Below are positions 1 to 9,363 of a stretch of DNA of 64,000 bases, in pieces; within the stretch, counting starts at the first letter, position 1; the number at the start of each line of letters is the position of its first letter. Source of the stretch: CALMFG01 sp963666035 (lineage in GTDB: Bacteria; Bacillota; Clostridia; Christensenellales; CALMFG01). A program made the position numbers and the translations under genes. The DNA is taken from assembly GCA_963666035.2 (NCBI GenBank), contig CAXXJI010000019.1:248001-312000 (forward strand), written 5' to 3'. The notes under the pieces are model-generated. The model ran no database searches. It saw only the letters and a list, made by a program, of their open reading frames with translations, and had not been told where the DNA came from.

Positions 1-958
1 TCCTCTGTTCGGTGTCCGCGGCAATCCCCGGTACAGCCATCAGTGGCTTGTCGCCGCCGTTCGCCATCTGCAGCCATCCGTCCTCTGTCCAGCCTACCTT
101 TTGAATCGCGGTTTCCCTGCCGAGTACGCACTTGCCCCGTCTCGGCATCGGTCTTCCGCACAGGTGTACCAGATACCACTGCCCGTCCGGCGTATCCACC
201 AGGCTGGCGTGTCCTGCTTTTTGGAGCGTCAGCGTTGCATCTCCGTAAGAAGTCAATATCGGATTGTTTGGCCCTACGGTATACGGCCCATCAATATTCC
301 CTGAACGCGCCATCGTCACCGCGTGCTTCCACACCGTGCCACCCTCGGCGGTCATCAAATAGTAAAACCCGTTACGTTTATAAAGATGCGGCCCTTCGGT
401 TAAACCAATCTCTGTGCCTTTAAATGTGTTTTTCACCGGCCCCACCAGTCGCTTTTCGTCTTGTGAATATTCCTGCAATAATATGCCGGCAAACGCATTC
501 TTCCAGGGCCGAAAATCCCACATCATATTGACTAGATACTTTTTACCGTCGTCATCATGAAACAGAGATGGATCAAACCCGCTGCTGTTTAAATAAACCG
601 GATCGGACCATTCGCCGAAAATATCGTCGGTCGTGACAAGATAATTATGCGTATCTTTAAAAATACCGTTCTTCACTTTCACATCCGTATAAATCAGATA
701 GAATATCCCTTTATCATAGGAAAGACAAGGCGCCCAGATGCCGCCCGAGCTCGGGTTGCCCGCCATGTTCAGCTGGCTGGTACGGCTCAGCGGGCAAGCC
801 GCCAGTTCCCAGTTTACCAAATCCCTCGAATGGTAAATCATGACGCCCGGAAACCATTCAAAAGTTGAAGTGGCGATATAATAATCTTCTCCCACACGCA
901 ATATGGACGGATCGGGATTAAATCCTCTTAAAATCGGGTTTTTGATATCGTTAATCAT
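1..958 (-). CDS. Glycoside hydrolase family 43, beta-xylosidase/arabinofuranosidase type (C-terminus cut by window edge)
   Basis: The first 319 codons are visible; GH43 xylosidases are usually about 500-540 residues, so the end lies off the left edge. The five-bladed beta-propeller GH43 signature is clear: FNPDPS with the general base Asp16, FDPSLF with the pKa-modulating Asp129, and TEGPH with the acid Glu188. No signal peptide is present, so it probably acts in the cytoplasm on imported xylo- or arabino-oligosaccharides. The start is ATG 958 behind GGAGG at about 964-968. An in-frame ATG four codons upstream overlaps that ribosome site and is unlikely. The product (xylosidase or arabinosidase) is inferred from the family and is not certain. 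Confidence 0.9.
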   Translation of the reverse strand, partial: MINDIKNPILRGFNPDPSILRVGEDYYIATSTFEWFPGVMIYHSRDLVNWELAACPLSRTSQLNMAGNPSSGGIWAPCLSYDKGIFYLIYTDVKVKNGIFKDTHNYLVTTDDIFGEWSDPVYLNSSGFDPSLFHDDDGKKYLVNMMWDFRPWKNAFAGILLQEYSQDEKRLVGPVKNTFKGTEIGLTEGPHLYKRNGFYYLMTAEGGTVWKHAVTMARSGNIDGPYTVGPNNPILTSYGDATLTLQKAGHASLVDTPDGQWYLVHLCGRPMPRRGKCVLGRETAIQKVGWTEDGWLQMANGGDKPLMAVPGIAADTEQR

Positions 959-985
959 GGCTGCCTCCATAAAAATAGTTAAAAA

Positions 986-1012
986 AATGATATGCAGATT
1001 AAGCATATCATT
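986..1012 (-). terminator. AT-rich hairpin plus T-run ahead of the GH43 gene
   Basis: A perfect 10-bp inverted repeat (arms 986-995 and 1003-1012, 7-nt loop) is followed, reading the minus strand, by six to seven T residues and then the GH43 ribosome site. It probably ends the transcript of the upstream membrane-protein gene. Being so close to the GH43 start it could also act as an attenuator or operator. Confidence 0.5.
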
Positions 1013-1123
1013 CGTTTTAGAAAAGTTAAATGGACTATTTGTACTATTTTACTTAAATGACCAGAGCGCAAGCATCAAACAGCTATTCCGTTTGGTGATA
1101 CGTTTGTCCTTAAAACAACAGGT

Positions 1124-1750
1124 TTAAGCGGGCGGCGTATAGTCTTTCCCGTATCGGAACGGGATAGCTATTTTTTTGTTAAAATAAGCGATGATCGGGC
1201 CCATAAAAAAGGCAGTCACCACCGTGCCGATGCCCACGGTTGCCCCCAGCAGAAAACCGGTCAGCGTACAGACGATGTCCGTACCGATCCGGCAGTACTG
1301 GAATTTTGCCACCTTCTTTTCCGCCATAATCAGCGCCACCGCGTCGTAGGTGGATACGCCAAGGTCTCCTGTGAAATAGAGCGCCGAGCCAAAACTGATG
1401 ATGATAATTCCCACCAACAGCGCCGCAATCCGAATCCCCAGCCCGGGATCAGGGATCAGCGTGACAAAAAGCCAGGATGAAAACTGCACCACATAGCCTA
1501 AAAGAAAAATATTGATGAGTGTGCCGAGCCCAATCTTTTTGCGGTCGATAAAAAAGACTGCCACCAGCATCACAAGATTGATAATCATATAAAGCGTGCC
1601 GAACCCCATGTTGAAATGCTCCCAAATGCCGTGCGACAGCACCTGAAATGGGTCCATCCCGAACATAGAGAAATTAAATATCCCCACGCTGAATCCGGCG
1701 GTTAAAACACCTAACACCGTCATCAGAATTCGCCTCTGCTTTTCGTTCAT
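1124..1750 (-). CDS. YczE/YyaS/YitT-type integral membrane protein
   Basis: 208 residues with about five to six hydrophobic helices. The N-terminal block (GVLTAGFSVGIF, then MDPFQVLSHGIW) and the later GDLGVSTYDAV block match the YczE/YyaS membrane family, whose function is not established. ATG 1750 is chosen because AGGAGG lies seven bases upstream; the longer reading from 1798 has no comparable site. It reads towards the GH43 gene with a 165-bp gap that holds a terminator-like hairpin, so the two are probably separate units. Confidence 0.75.
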   Translation of the reverse strand: MNEKQRRILMTVLGVLTAGFSVGIFNFSMFGMDPFQVLSHGIWEHFNMGFGTLYMIINLVMLVAVFFIDRKKIGLGTLINIFLLGYVVQFSSWLFVTLIPDPGLGIRIAALLVGIIIISFGSALYFTGDLGVSTYDAVALIMAEKKVAKFQYCRIGTDIVCTLTGFLLGATVGIGTVVTAFFMGPIIAYFNKKIAIPFRYGKDYTPPA

Positions 1751-1910
1751 CCGTTTGCCTCCTGCTTTCACCATCTGTTCGATTTTAAAGTATAGCATCG
1801 GTGACGGATGAATACAACCTAAAAATCACGTGCAGATTATGTAACCGATCAAAGACATTTTTCGCCGCAGCGGGTCTCTTTCCTAATAACATGGAAATCG
1901 GTAGGAACGT

Positions 1911-2486
1911 TTATTGGAGAAGCGCTTCCAGATTCTTAACCGCCAGTTCTCCGGCTTTCCCCAGCCTCTCAACCACTTCGGCGTTGTCAGTGTTTCCGGA
2001 GTAGATGCTTAAAAAATACCCACTATAAAGAATATAGTAACCACCCGTGGCCAAAAACGCATCATCGCCCAAGTCTGCCACCGCCACTGCCTCTTCGCCA
2101 AACATCTCTTTGGTGCCCTGATACATAGCTTCAGCAGACGGTGTGTCTTCATTTGCCATAAACGCATCCTGCGTGATGGATATCTGCAAAAATCCATTAA
2201 TATCGTCACCTGCGGCATCAAAAAAGCAAATTTTTTGTCCCACAACATCATTATCCTGTTTGCTGGTCTCCGCGATTTCTTCGCCGAGTAGCTGCTGAGC
2301 TTCCTCCAAAGAGATGAGCGCTTCGGGTTCAATCACTGAGTATTCTGTCTTTGCGCTGTCCGCTTGTCCTGCAAGGCTCTGTCTCTCATCCGCACCTAAG
2401 GCTTCAGTGTCCGTCTTTTGACATCCGGCAAAGAAAAACGTAGACAAAACAAGAACGCTTAACACAAACAATAAATGTTTTCTCAT
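1911..2486 (-). CDS. Putative lipoprotein of unknown function
   Basis: 191 residues. The N-terminus is a lipoprotein signal: basic MRKH, a hydrophobic stretch, and the lipobox FFAGC with Cys21 as the lipidation site. The mature part has a Glu/Ala-rich linker and then a domain starting near ISLEEAQQLLGE and containing GQKICFFDA, which recalls small DUF3558-like surface lipoproteins, though I cannot assign it firmly. It should be anchored on the outer face of the membrane. It is divergent from the FAD enzyme at 2732 and has no operon partner. Confidence 0.7.
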   Translation of the reverse strand: MRKHLLFVLSVLVLSTFFFAGCQKTDTEALGADERQSLAGQADSAKTEYSVIEPEALISLEEAQQLLGEEIAETSKQDNDVVGQKICFFDAAGDDINGFLQISITQDAFMANEDTPSAEAMYQGTKEMFGEEAVAVADLGDDAFLATGGYYILYSGYFLSIYSGNTDNAEVVERLGKAGELAVKNLEALLQ

Positions 2487-2670
2487 GGATATTCTCCTTT
2501 TTTTCTACAATCTAGCACAACCACAAGCAAAAAGCTTTAATACAATGTAAAATCTATCTTAACGTATTCATCCCCCGATACAGCAAACCTGTCATCTCCC
2601 AAACCTGAAGTATGCACGTTGCCCTGCCTGCATATATCCGTCAGCCATTTCCCGTACGAATGAATACTAT

Positions 2671-2699
2671 TTGACAACCTTTTTCTTCCATTCTATAAT
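2671..2699 (+). promoter_or_regulatory. Consensus SigA-type promoter of the FAD enzyme gene
   Basis: TTGACA at 2671-2676 and TATAAT at 2694-2699 are separated by exactly 17 bases, a perfect match to the vegetative consensus. It points at the gene starting at 2732, giving a leader of roughly 26 bases. Confidence 0.85.
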
Positions 2700-2731
2700 T
2701 TTATTATATCAAAAACAGGAAACCAATACCT

Positions 2732-4336
2732 ATGAAAAAATATGATACTGTTATTGTCGGCGGCGGCCTTTCTGGGTTAATCACAGCCGCGTATTTAAGC
2801 CGTGCAGGAAAAAGTGTTTTACTATGCGAAAAAGAAAAAAAAGTCGGCGGATTGCTGGGTAGTTTTGAATACAAAGGTTTCCTCTTCGATATCGGTGCAC
2901 GCGCAATCGAAGACTCCGGAGTCTTTGTCCCCATGTTAAGACAGCTGGGTATCAATCTGCCTTTGCTCAAAAATCCGGTCACCATCGGGATAGAAAACGA
3001 TGCGATTGCGGTGAATGATAAGGAAAGCCTTAACGCCTATCAAACCATGCTCATCCGGCAGTTTCCGGAAGAAAAAGAAGCCGTCAATCAGCTGATGAAG
3101 ACCATCCGACAGGTGATGGATGATATGGACATCCTGTACGGCATCGAAAACCCATTGTTTATGGACCTGAAGAATGACAAAACTTATCTTCGTGAAACGC
3201 TGATGCCTTGGCTGTTTAAATACATCACAACAGTGGGGAAAATCAAGCGCTACAAATTGCCGATTGAAGCATATCTTAAAACCCTCACCGACAGCGACGC
3301 GTTTGCGGATATCATCGGCCAGCACTTCTTTTCCCATACGCCTGCTTTTTTTGCACTAAGCTATTTCAGCCTGTATTTAGATTACCAATATCCAAAAGGC
3401 GGAACCGGAGTTTTGATCGATGCTCTGGAAACTTACATTCATGCGCATGGCGGCCAGATTAAGCCGGAAACATCCATCATCGAAGTCCATCTCAAAACTC
3501 AAACCGTTGTCAGCCGTTCGGGCGAATCATTTGGCTATCAGAAGCTGATATGGTGTGCGGACAGCAAAGCACTGTATCGTGCGGTAAACACAGAGGGCTT
3601 GTCCCTGCGGCAAAAACAAAATATTAGCCAGCATCAGTCCGTCATCGCGCATCATCGCGGTGGGGATTCTGTGCTGACACTCTATGTGACATCCAGCGCC
3701 GACCCTGAGTATTTTTCGTCCAAGCACAGCGCGCATTTCTTTTATACGCCTAGAAAGCAAGGCATCAGCAGTGCCCCGTTCAGTCGTATCATGGACAGCA
3801 ACGGTTTGCTTACAAAAGAGAAAAAAAAATTGTTCGACTGGATGAGCGAATACTTAGCCTTGACTACGTATGAAATTTCAATCCCCTGTCTTCGGGATAC
3901 CGATCTTGCGCCAGCCGGCAAAACGGGACTCATCATCAGCACTTTATTTAACTATGACCTGATTGCCCATTTAAATCATCTTAATCTGTATGACGAAGCC
4001 AAAGCTTTTATCTCAGACGCTATCATCACTGTTTTGGAAAACAGTCTGTATCCGGGTTTTAAAAAAATCATACAGGATTCGTTCGCTTCGACCCCGCTGA
4101 CAATTGAAAAAACAACCGGGAATTCAGACGGTGCCATTACCGGATGGTCATTTGAAAACGGCAATGTGCCCGCGGTCGATCAAATGTCAAAGATTGCGCA
4201 ATCGGTGAAAACGCCGCTGCCTGGCGTGCTTCAGGCCGGGCAATGGAGCTACAGCCCTTCGGGTCTGCCCATCTCCATGCTGACCGGAAAGATGGCGGCC
4301 GACGCGGCCATCAAGGCGCTAAAGCGGGTTCGCTAA
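2732..4336 (+). CDS. FAD-dependent oxidoreductase of the phytoene desaturase/CrtI-like family
   Basis: 534 residues. The N-terminal Rossmann motif VIVGGGLSGLITAAYLSRAG (residues 7-26), followed by an acidic residue in LLCEKE and the GG doublet of VGGLLGSF, is the amine oxidase/CrtI FAD-binding pattern. The C-terminal FAD motif is the VLQAGQW ... GLPISMLTGKMAA block. Homologues act on carotenoids or other polyprenyl and fatty substrates, but no carotenoid genes are nearby, so the substrate is open. The ATG follows AGGAAA. The 3' end overlaps the convergent SDR gene by four bases. Confidence 0.8.
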   Translation: MKKYDTVIVGGGLSGLITAAYLSRAGKSVLLCEKEKKVGGLLGSFEYKGFLFDIGARAIEDSGVFVPMLRQLGINLPLLKNPVTIGIENDAIAVNDKESLNAYQTMLIRQFPEEKEAVNQLMKTIRQVMDDMDILYGIENPLFMDLKNDKTYLRETLMPWLFKYITTVGKIKRYKLPIEAYLKTLTDSDAFADIIGQHFFSHTPAFFALSYFSLYLDYQYPKGGTGVLIDALETYIHAHGGQIKPETSIIEVHLKTQTVVSRSGESFGYQKLIWCADSKALYRAVNTEGLSLRQKQNISQHQSVIAHHRGGDSVLTLYVTSSADPEYFSSKHSAHFFYTPRKQGISSAPFSRIMDSNGLLTKEKKKLFDWMSEYLALTTYEISIPCLRDTDLAPAGKTGLIISTLFNYDLIAHLNHLNLYDEAKAFISDAIITVLENSLYPGFKKIIQDSFASTPLTIEKTTGNSDGAITGWSFENGNVPAVDQMSKIAQSVKTPLPGVLQAGQWSYSPSGLPISMLTGKMAADAAIKALKRVR

Positions 4337-5247
4337 AGTCCCGTCAGTGTATGACTGATTTCCCAAATCTCTTCCGCTGCTTTTTCATCAAACACATGCG
4401 GCATGGGTTTTTCATTAATGGTAAGATTAAAATACCGCCCGCTGACGTTTTTTAGTTCGGGAGCAGCCGAAAGGTAGTATAGTGCTTCGCCAGATATGAC
4501 AGGATCTTTCAGTCCCGGAGCAATCACAAACTTCATCCATGTCCGGTAAAGCCGCCCGTTATTGCTGCCGATGCCGGTTTTGACCGCCCCGGGATGCATG
4601 GCGTTGATGGTTACATGCGTATCCTTCATCTCCACAGCCAGCCTGATAACCGTCATCAGCTGAGCGGTTTTTGATGCGCCATAGGCACGAAGACCGATAT
4701 ACGGACGCTTTTCCCATTTAAGGTCATCGGTGTTTAGTCCGCCAAAACGGTGCCCTTCTGAGTTCACCTGTATAACCCTTCCCTGCTCGCTTTTTTTCAC
4801 CAAGGGCAATAGGAGCACGGTCAGCAGAAAGCTGGACAGATGGTTCACCTGAAACACCCATTCATTCCCATCCGGGGTAATGCGTCGTGTGGTGGAGTGC
4901 AGTCCTGCTGAGTTAATCATGATATCAATCACTTTGTAGTCGCGGGCAATCGCCTCCGCCGCCCGTCGCACCGTTTCCATGCGGCTGAAATCCGCCAGAT
5001 AGAACACGGGCGTTTTGCCAAACATTGCGCCGATCTCCCGGCAAATCGCTTCGGCTTTTTCCTCGCTACGCGCCACCAAAATCAAATCCGCCCCGGCCTG
5101 CGCCAGCCGCTTTGCCGCCGCCAGCCCCACGCCGGACGTCGCACCTGAAATCACACATGTTTTCCCGATCAACGAAGCATCTGTTGTCTTCTGTTCCGCT
5201 CGGCCGTTTTTGATAAATGCTAAATCCTCTTTAGTATATTTCATCAT
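4333..5247 (-). CDS. Short-chain dehydrogenase/reductase (SDR), retinol-dehydrogenase-like
   Basis: 304 residues. It has the classical SDR cofactor motif SGATSGVG (about residues 34-41), NSAG in place of NNAG, the catalytic serine in VNSEG, and YGASK with catalytic Tyr and Lys. A basic residue in LVARSEE after the second strand suggests NADP(H) preference. The start at 5247 (tandem ATGATG) lies four bases after the stop of the upstream NTF2-like gene, so the two are probably translationally coupled; a longer in-frame reading into that gene is not credible. The substrate is unknown. Confidence 0.85.
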   Translation of the reverse strand: MMKYTKEDLAFIKNGRAEQKTTDASLIGKTCVISGATSGVGLAAAKRLAQAGADLILVARSEEKAEAICREIGAMFGKTPVFYLADFSRMETVRRAAEAIARDYKVIDIMINSAGLHSTTRRITPDGNEWVFQVNHLSSFLLTVLLLPLVKKSEQGRVIQVNSEGHRFGGLNTDDLKWEKRPYIGLRAYGASKTAQLMTVIRLAVEMKDTHVTINAMHPGAVKTGIGSNNGRLYRTWMKFVIAPGLKDPVISGEALYYLSAAPELKNVSGRYFNLTINEKPMPHVFDEKAAEEIWEISHTLTGL

Positions 5248-5251
5248 ACCA

Positions 5252-5704
5252 TCACCCAAATTTTTTGCGCATAAAGCGCCGATACGGTTTTTTAAACCAG
5301 GGAATTCCGTTAAAGATATCTCCCCAAAGATCATAATAATCCCGTTGTTCCATGATTCTGCCGTCAGGATGCAGTGTCAGCTTGGTTGCGCCATAGATGG
5401 GAGTGCTTGGGAATTTCTTAAACACCATCGTCATCGTCCAGTCAAAAATAATGGTATCTTCCTTTTTTGAGATAAACGAGATGTCCATTTTCAGCTCCTG
5501 ACAGCGGTCAGTCAGACGCTTGCACAGTGCCTTGAACGCATCAATGCCTTCAATGCGCTGAATGGAATCCTGAAAAACGATGCCCTCGTGATAATACGGA
5601 AATATATGCGACCAGTCCGGTTTCCCATCCGTGTTATATGTTTTGGACCAAAGCGCAAGAATATTCTCCTCATTCAATTCCAAAATCGCCTTTCCCGTCA
5701 TCAT
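5252..5704 (-). CDS. NTF2/SnoaL-like alpha+beta-barrel protein
   Basis: 150 residues with the pattern of a cone-shaped NTF2-like fold: an N-terminal helix (ILALWSKTYN), then IFPYYHEGIVFQDSI and strands such as TIIFDWTMTMVF ending in QRDYYDLWGD. Members can be small isomerases, cyclases or ligand binders. It is co-transcribed with the SDR downstream, which suggests a shared small-molecule pathway. Two tandem ATG codons follow AAGGAGAG; the second (5701) has the better spacing. Confidence 0.6.
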   Translation of the reverse strand: MMTGKAILELNEENILALWSKTYNTDGKPDWSHIFPYYHEGIVFQDSIQRIEGIDAFKALCKRLTDRCQELKMDISFISKKEDTIIFDWTMTMVFKKFPSTPIYGATKLTLHPDGRIMEQRDYYDLWGDIFNGIPWFKKPYRRFMRKKFG

Positions 5705-5970
5705 TCTCTCCTTGCTTGTTTTTCTTACAAAAACATACCCGTGATTATTCTATCTCCTAAATTATACCATGTATAGTTGCTTTGCACTACTTCTATGATT
5801 ACCTGACGTCATTGCCTCTTTCGCGCTCAAGCAAAAGTAATCCTCCTTTTTTTATATGCTAATTTTTCTGTGGATATGGGTACACTATTTTATCATGCCT
5901 GATTATTCACCCGGTTGTCCTATCGTTTAATTAATGCTACTATATAATAATTAAAACATAAGGAAATAAG

Positions 5971-6804
5971 ATGCGTCGATTAATACCACTAATTCTGCTT
6001 AGTGTTTTCTTTATTAGCTGTTCCAAGAATTCTAATGCATTTAGAACCTCTTTTTCAGCTTGGCAAAATGACAGTGCTGACGTATCTGCAGAGGAAACCC
6101 GCGGCCCGAAGAACACCCCTCCTACCGCCGAGGAATACCCTGTCAATGTCTCGTGCAGCCCTTCCGCCTTTGTTCAAACACCGATACCCGCACCAACGCA
6201 TTATGATGGAAGGACACGAATCGCAGAAGGGTTCTACTATAAACCGCTGGATGATGAGATTAAGAAAATCATAACCGGTTCAAGCTATCCTTCCGAATCT
6301 CAAGACGATATCACCTATGTAGATTTAAATTATGTCAAGGTACTGCACTATAATTTTGAAGGGGAAGTTTGCGAAGGCGAATTGATTGTCGCCGCAGACT
6401 TGGCCGATGAAATCACGCACATCTTCTACCAGCTGTACCTCGCCGAGTATCCACTGACCAGCATCCGACTGATTGATGAATTTGGCGGCAGTACCGGAGA
6501 CCGCGCTTCCATGTCCGCCAACAACACCTCGGCGTTCAATTACCGTGTAGTGGCCGGAACCCATACGCTCTCAAATCATGCTTTCGGCAGAGCGATTGAT
6601 ATCAATCCGATGATGAACCCTTATGTGAAGGGGGATTATGTCTCGCCAAAGAATGGATCCGCTTATGCTGATCGAAGCCATATCATCCTCGGGATGATCG
6701 ACAAACATGACCTTTGCTATCAGCTGTTTACCGAGAACGGCTGGTTCTGGGGCGGAGATTGGTCATCGATTAAGGACTATCAGCATTTCGAAAAAATAGA
6801 TTGA
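5971..6804 (+). CDS. Lipoprotein M15-family peptidase (D,D-/L,D-carboxypeptidase or endolysin-like)
   Basis: 277 residues. A signal peptide ends in FISCS, a lipobox with Cys16, so it should be tethered outside the membrane. After a Pro-rich linker the C-terminal domain has SNHAFGRAIDI, the SxHxxGxAxD zinc motif of family M15, and the terminal DYQHFE supplies the last zinc ligand. The domain resembles the M15_4 branch of cell-wall peptidases. It probably trims peptidoglycan stem peptides. It stands alone behind a divergent intergenic region of about 265 bases. Confidence 0.85.
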   Translation: MRRLIPLILLSVFFISCSKNSNAFRTSFSAWQNDSADVSAEETRGPKNTPPTAEEYPVNVSCSPSAFVQTPIPAPTHYDGRTRIAEGFYYKPLDDEIKKIITGSSYPSESQDDITYVDLNYVKVLHYNFEGEVCEGELIVAADLADEITHIFYQLYLAEYPLTSIRLIDEFGGSTGDRASMSANNTSAFNYRVVAGTHTLSNHAFGRAIDINPMMNPYVKGDYVSPKNGSAYADRSHIILGMIDKHDLCYQLFTENGWFWGGDWSSIKDYQHFEKID

Positions 6805-6843
6805 TTACCGCTAATAATTTTTTATAAGAGAGAGGACAACCCA

Positions 6844-8301
6844 TTGAATTTACTGGATTTATTAGATTCCCGTGCCACGCAATACAATCAAAAAGCGCTT
6901 TTAATGACCGACGATAGAACTTATTCCTATGCCGATTTCAAATCCTCGGCATTGGATATTGCGTATGCACTCGTAAACGCCGGGGTCAAGCACGGTGATA
7001 AAGTGGCCATCATTATCGAATCCTATGATGCGTTTTTTGCATCGTTGTTTGCTGTCTGGATGGCGGGCGCCACCGCGGTACCGCTGAATGTCAGCTTAAG
7101 TCAAAACGATTTGCAAAGTCTGATCGATCGCTCCAAATCTTCGTTATTATTATATGAAGACACCAAGTTCGAGGGTTTTACTATTGATAAGAAAACCAAG
7201 ATCGATGAAATTGAGAAAACCGAAATTCAGGTGCCCTTAAGCCCTCTCGCGGATTCGGATATTGCTGTCATCATGTTCACATCCGGCACCACCGGCATCC
7301 CGAAAGGCGTTGTTCAGACCTTCTTTTCACAGACCGAAAATGCTTATCTAACCTGTGAAAAGCTGGGGCTCGGTGAAGAGGATCGCGTGTTCATCAATAC
7401 GCCGCCCTATTTTACCAGCGGCCTTTGTCACTTCACCACCATGCTGAACGCCGGCGGCAGTCTGGTGGGCAGCAAAGGGTTTGTTTTTGGCAAAGACCTG
7501 CTCACCAAAATGGAGCAGACCGGGAGTACTGGATTTGGCGGTGCTCCGGCGCATCTGGTGCGCGTGGTTTCCACCATGGAAGAACCCTACACCAATCCAA
7601 AAATCAATTTTTGGATGAGTTCAGGCGATCATCTGCCGAAGAACATCATCGAGCGTGCGGCGGCCATTCTGCCGCATGTCCGTCTTTTCAACGTCTATGG
7701 TCTCACCGAGGTCTCGGGACGTTTCTGTATTTTAAGACCCGAATTCACCCAAACCAAACACGGTTCGGTCGGGACACCGATTGGGGATATGACCGCGACC
7801 GTTGTGGATGCCGACGGCAATCCTGCGGCTCCCGGCGAAATTGGCGAAATCAATGCAAATGGCAACCTGGTCTTTGAAGCTTATCTGGATATGCCCGAGC
7901 TGACCGAAAAAGCGAAAGGCCCCTATGGGTTCCGTACCGGTGACTTTGGTTATATGGACGCAGACGGGTTTGTGTTTGTTGAAGGCCGTAAAGACGATAT
8001 TTTCAAGCGCGGTGGGGAAAAAGTCTCAACCAACAAAATTAAACAAGTGCTTTTAGACCTTGATCTTTTTAAAGATGTGGCTGTAGTGGCCAAAGATGAT
8101 ATGCTGATGGGCAAAGTGCCTGTTGCCTGTGTGGTGATGAAGGATGACACGTCATTTAATCGCATGACGATACTTAAAGCCTTACGCGGTAAAATTGAGG
8201 ATACGCATATCCCGGCCAAAATCATTCAGCTGGATGAAATACCAAGAACGGGTTCAGGGAAGGCGATTATGGCGAAACTTCGCGAAATTGTTGAAGAGTA
8301 G
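6844..8301 (+). CDS. AMP-forming acyl-CoA synthetase / acyl-acid ligase (ANL superfamily)
   Basis: 485 residues, starting at TTG 6844 behind AGAGAGG. It has the P-loop motif FTSGTTGIPKGV, the VYGLTEVSG motif, the hinge region FRTGDFGYMD ... GRKDDIFKRGGEKVS and the C-terminal catalytic lysine in RTGSGK. It activates a carboxylate with ATP and transfers it to CoA or another thiol. Gene context (LysR and Tct carboxylate transporter next door) suggests a dicarboxylic or aromatic acid. A role in charging the carrier protein at 12428 is possible but unproven. Confidence 0.85.
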   Translation: MNLLDLLDSRATQYNQKALLMTDDRTYSYADFKSSALDIAYALVNAGVKHGDKVAIIIESYDAFFASLFAVWMAGATAVPLNVSLSQNDLQSLIDRSKSSLLLYEDTKFEGFTIDKKTKIDEIEKTEIQVPLSPLADSDIAVIMFTSGTTGIPKGVVQTFFSQTENAYLTCEKLGLGEEDRVFINTPPYFTSGLCHFTTMLNAGGSLVGSKGFVFGKDLLTKMEQTGSTGFGGAPAHLVRVVSTMEEPYTNPKINFWMSSGDHLPKNIIERAAAILPHVRLFNVYGLTEVSGRFCILRPEFTQTKHGSVGTPIGDMTATVVDADGNPAAPGEIGEINANGNLVFEAYLDMPELTEKAKGPYGFRTGDFGYMDADGFVFVEGRKDDIFKRGGEKVSTNKIKQVLLDLDLFKDVAVVAKDDMLMGKVPVACVVMKDDTSFNRMTILKALRGKIEDTHIPAKIIQLDEIPRTGSGKAIMAKLREIVEE

Positions 8302-8320
8302 TAAAGAGCCTTCTCATTGC

Positions 8321-9199
8321 TTAACTATCAAGCGATTTAATAAATTTTAAGCAGTATTGTGTGAATATCTGTATCGATGGGTCGGATGCGTTTTCTTTTT
8401 TATAAATCACCCAGTATTTCACGTTAAAATCCGGATGGATGATGGGAAGATATTGCAGGTTATTGTGCTCACTGCTGACAATAAAAGCTTTTGGCATCAC
8501 CGAAACCCCAAGATTGTTTGAAATCGCTTTTAATATCGCATTGGCATTATTGTGTTCCCCTGCGATTTCCAGCGGAATATCAAGTTCTTCAATCACCTGC
8601 CGGATGCGACTTCCCTCTTCACGGAGCAGCAACGGAAATCCGGAAAGATCCGCGGCGTGCAGAGCCTTTTCATTTTTGATCGGGTAGGATTGATGCGCCA
8701 CCAGCACAAGATCATCGGTATAGAGGGGCACTGCCGTCAGTTTAGGGTGTATGACGGTGGCCGAGGTGATTATCGCAACTTTAAGCTGATTATCGACAAT
8801 AGCATTTTCTATAAACGGTGCATTGTTGACGATGCTGGAGATACGATAGGCTGGATTTTGTACCAAAAAACCCTTAACTAGGTTAAAGAAAAAGGTCTCT
8901 CCGATCGTTACGCTGGCTCCGACGGGCAACGTGATTGCCTGCTTTTTTTCTCCCATATCCTTTTCCAGTGCCGCCAGTGCCGAGATCATATTGACTGCAT
9001 ATATGCGCATCTTCTCAGCATCGGATGTGGCACTGAGCCGATTGGATATCCGGTTAAACAGCCGAACGCCATAGTTTGCTTCCAGCTCGGCGATGGCCTG
9101 GCTGACCGTCGGCTGTGTGATAAACAGCTTTTTAGCCGCCTGGGTCATGCTGAGCGAATCATAAACCGCTAAAAAGATTTCTAAATGACGAATTGTCAT
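8321..9199 (-). CDS. LysR-family transcriptional regulator
   Basis: 292 residues. The N-terminal winged helix-turn-helix (RHLEIFLAVYDSLSMTQAAKKL, then TQPTVSQAIAELE) is typical, followed by a periplasmic-binding-like effector domain. ATG 9199 is preferred: GGAGGG is nine bases away, while the TTG two codons earlier is too close to it. It is divergent from tctC and convergent with the acyl ligase, so it probably controls tctCBA, and perhaps the ligase, in response to a carboxylate. Confidence 0.9.
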   Translation of the reverse strand: MTIRHLEIFLAVYDSLSMTQAAKKLFITQPTVSQAIAELEANYGVRLFNRISNRLSATSDAEKMRIYAVNMISALAALEKDMGEKKQAITLPVGASVTIGETFFFNLVKGFLVQNPAYRISSIVNNAPFIENAIVDNQLKVAIITSATVIHPKLTAVPLYTDDLVLVAHQSYPIKNEKALHAADLSGFPLLLREEGSRIRQVIEELDIPLEIAGEHNNANAILKAISNNLGVSVMPKAFIVSSEHNNLQYLPIIHPDFNVKYWVIYKKENASDPSIQIFTQYCLKFIKSLDS

Positions 9200-9254
9200 T
9201 TTCAATATCCCTCCATTTGAATAACATCATTATATCACAATCGATGATTTAAGC

Positions 9255-9270
9255 ATAGGCATTTGCCTAT
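9255..9270. promoter_or_regulatory. Palindromic operator candidate between the LysR gene and tctC
   Basis: ATAGGCA-TT-TGCCTAT is a perfect 7+2+7 inverted repeat in the 164-bp divergent intergenic region. This is where a LysR regulator normally binds to control itself and the divergent operon. Confidence 0.55.
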
Positions 9271-9363
9271 ATCCAATATCAGTTATTTATATACAAAAAT
9301 GTATCTCTTTTTTTCGCACAATATGATATGCTACACCCAGTAAATAGGAGGTGCTTTAAGCAT

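Noticed and set aside
7425..7877. Plus-strand frame of 150 codons inside the acyl ligase gene
   Set aside because: Shadow of the ligase coding sequence, rich in Arg/Gly/Cys, with no ribosome site.
9328..9363. N-terminal extension of TctC from ATG 9328
   Set aside because: It precedes the AGGAGGTG ribosome site and would spoil the lipoprotein signal peptide.
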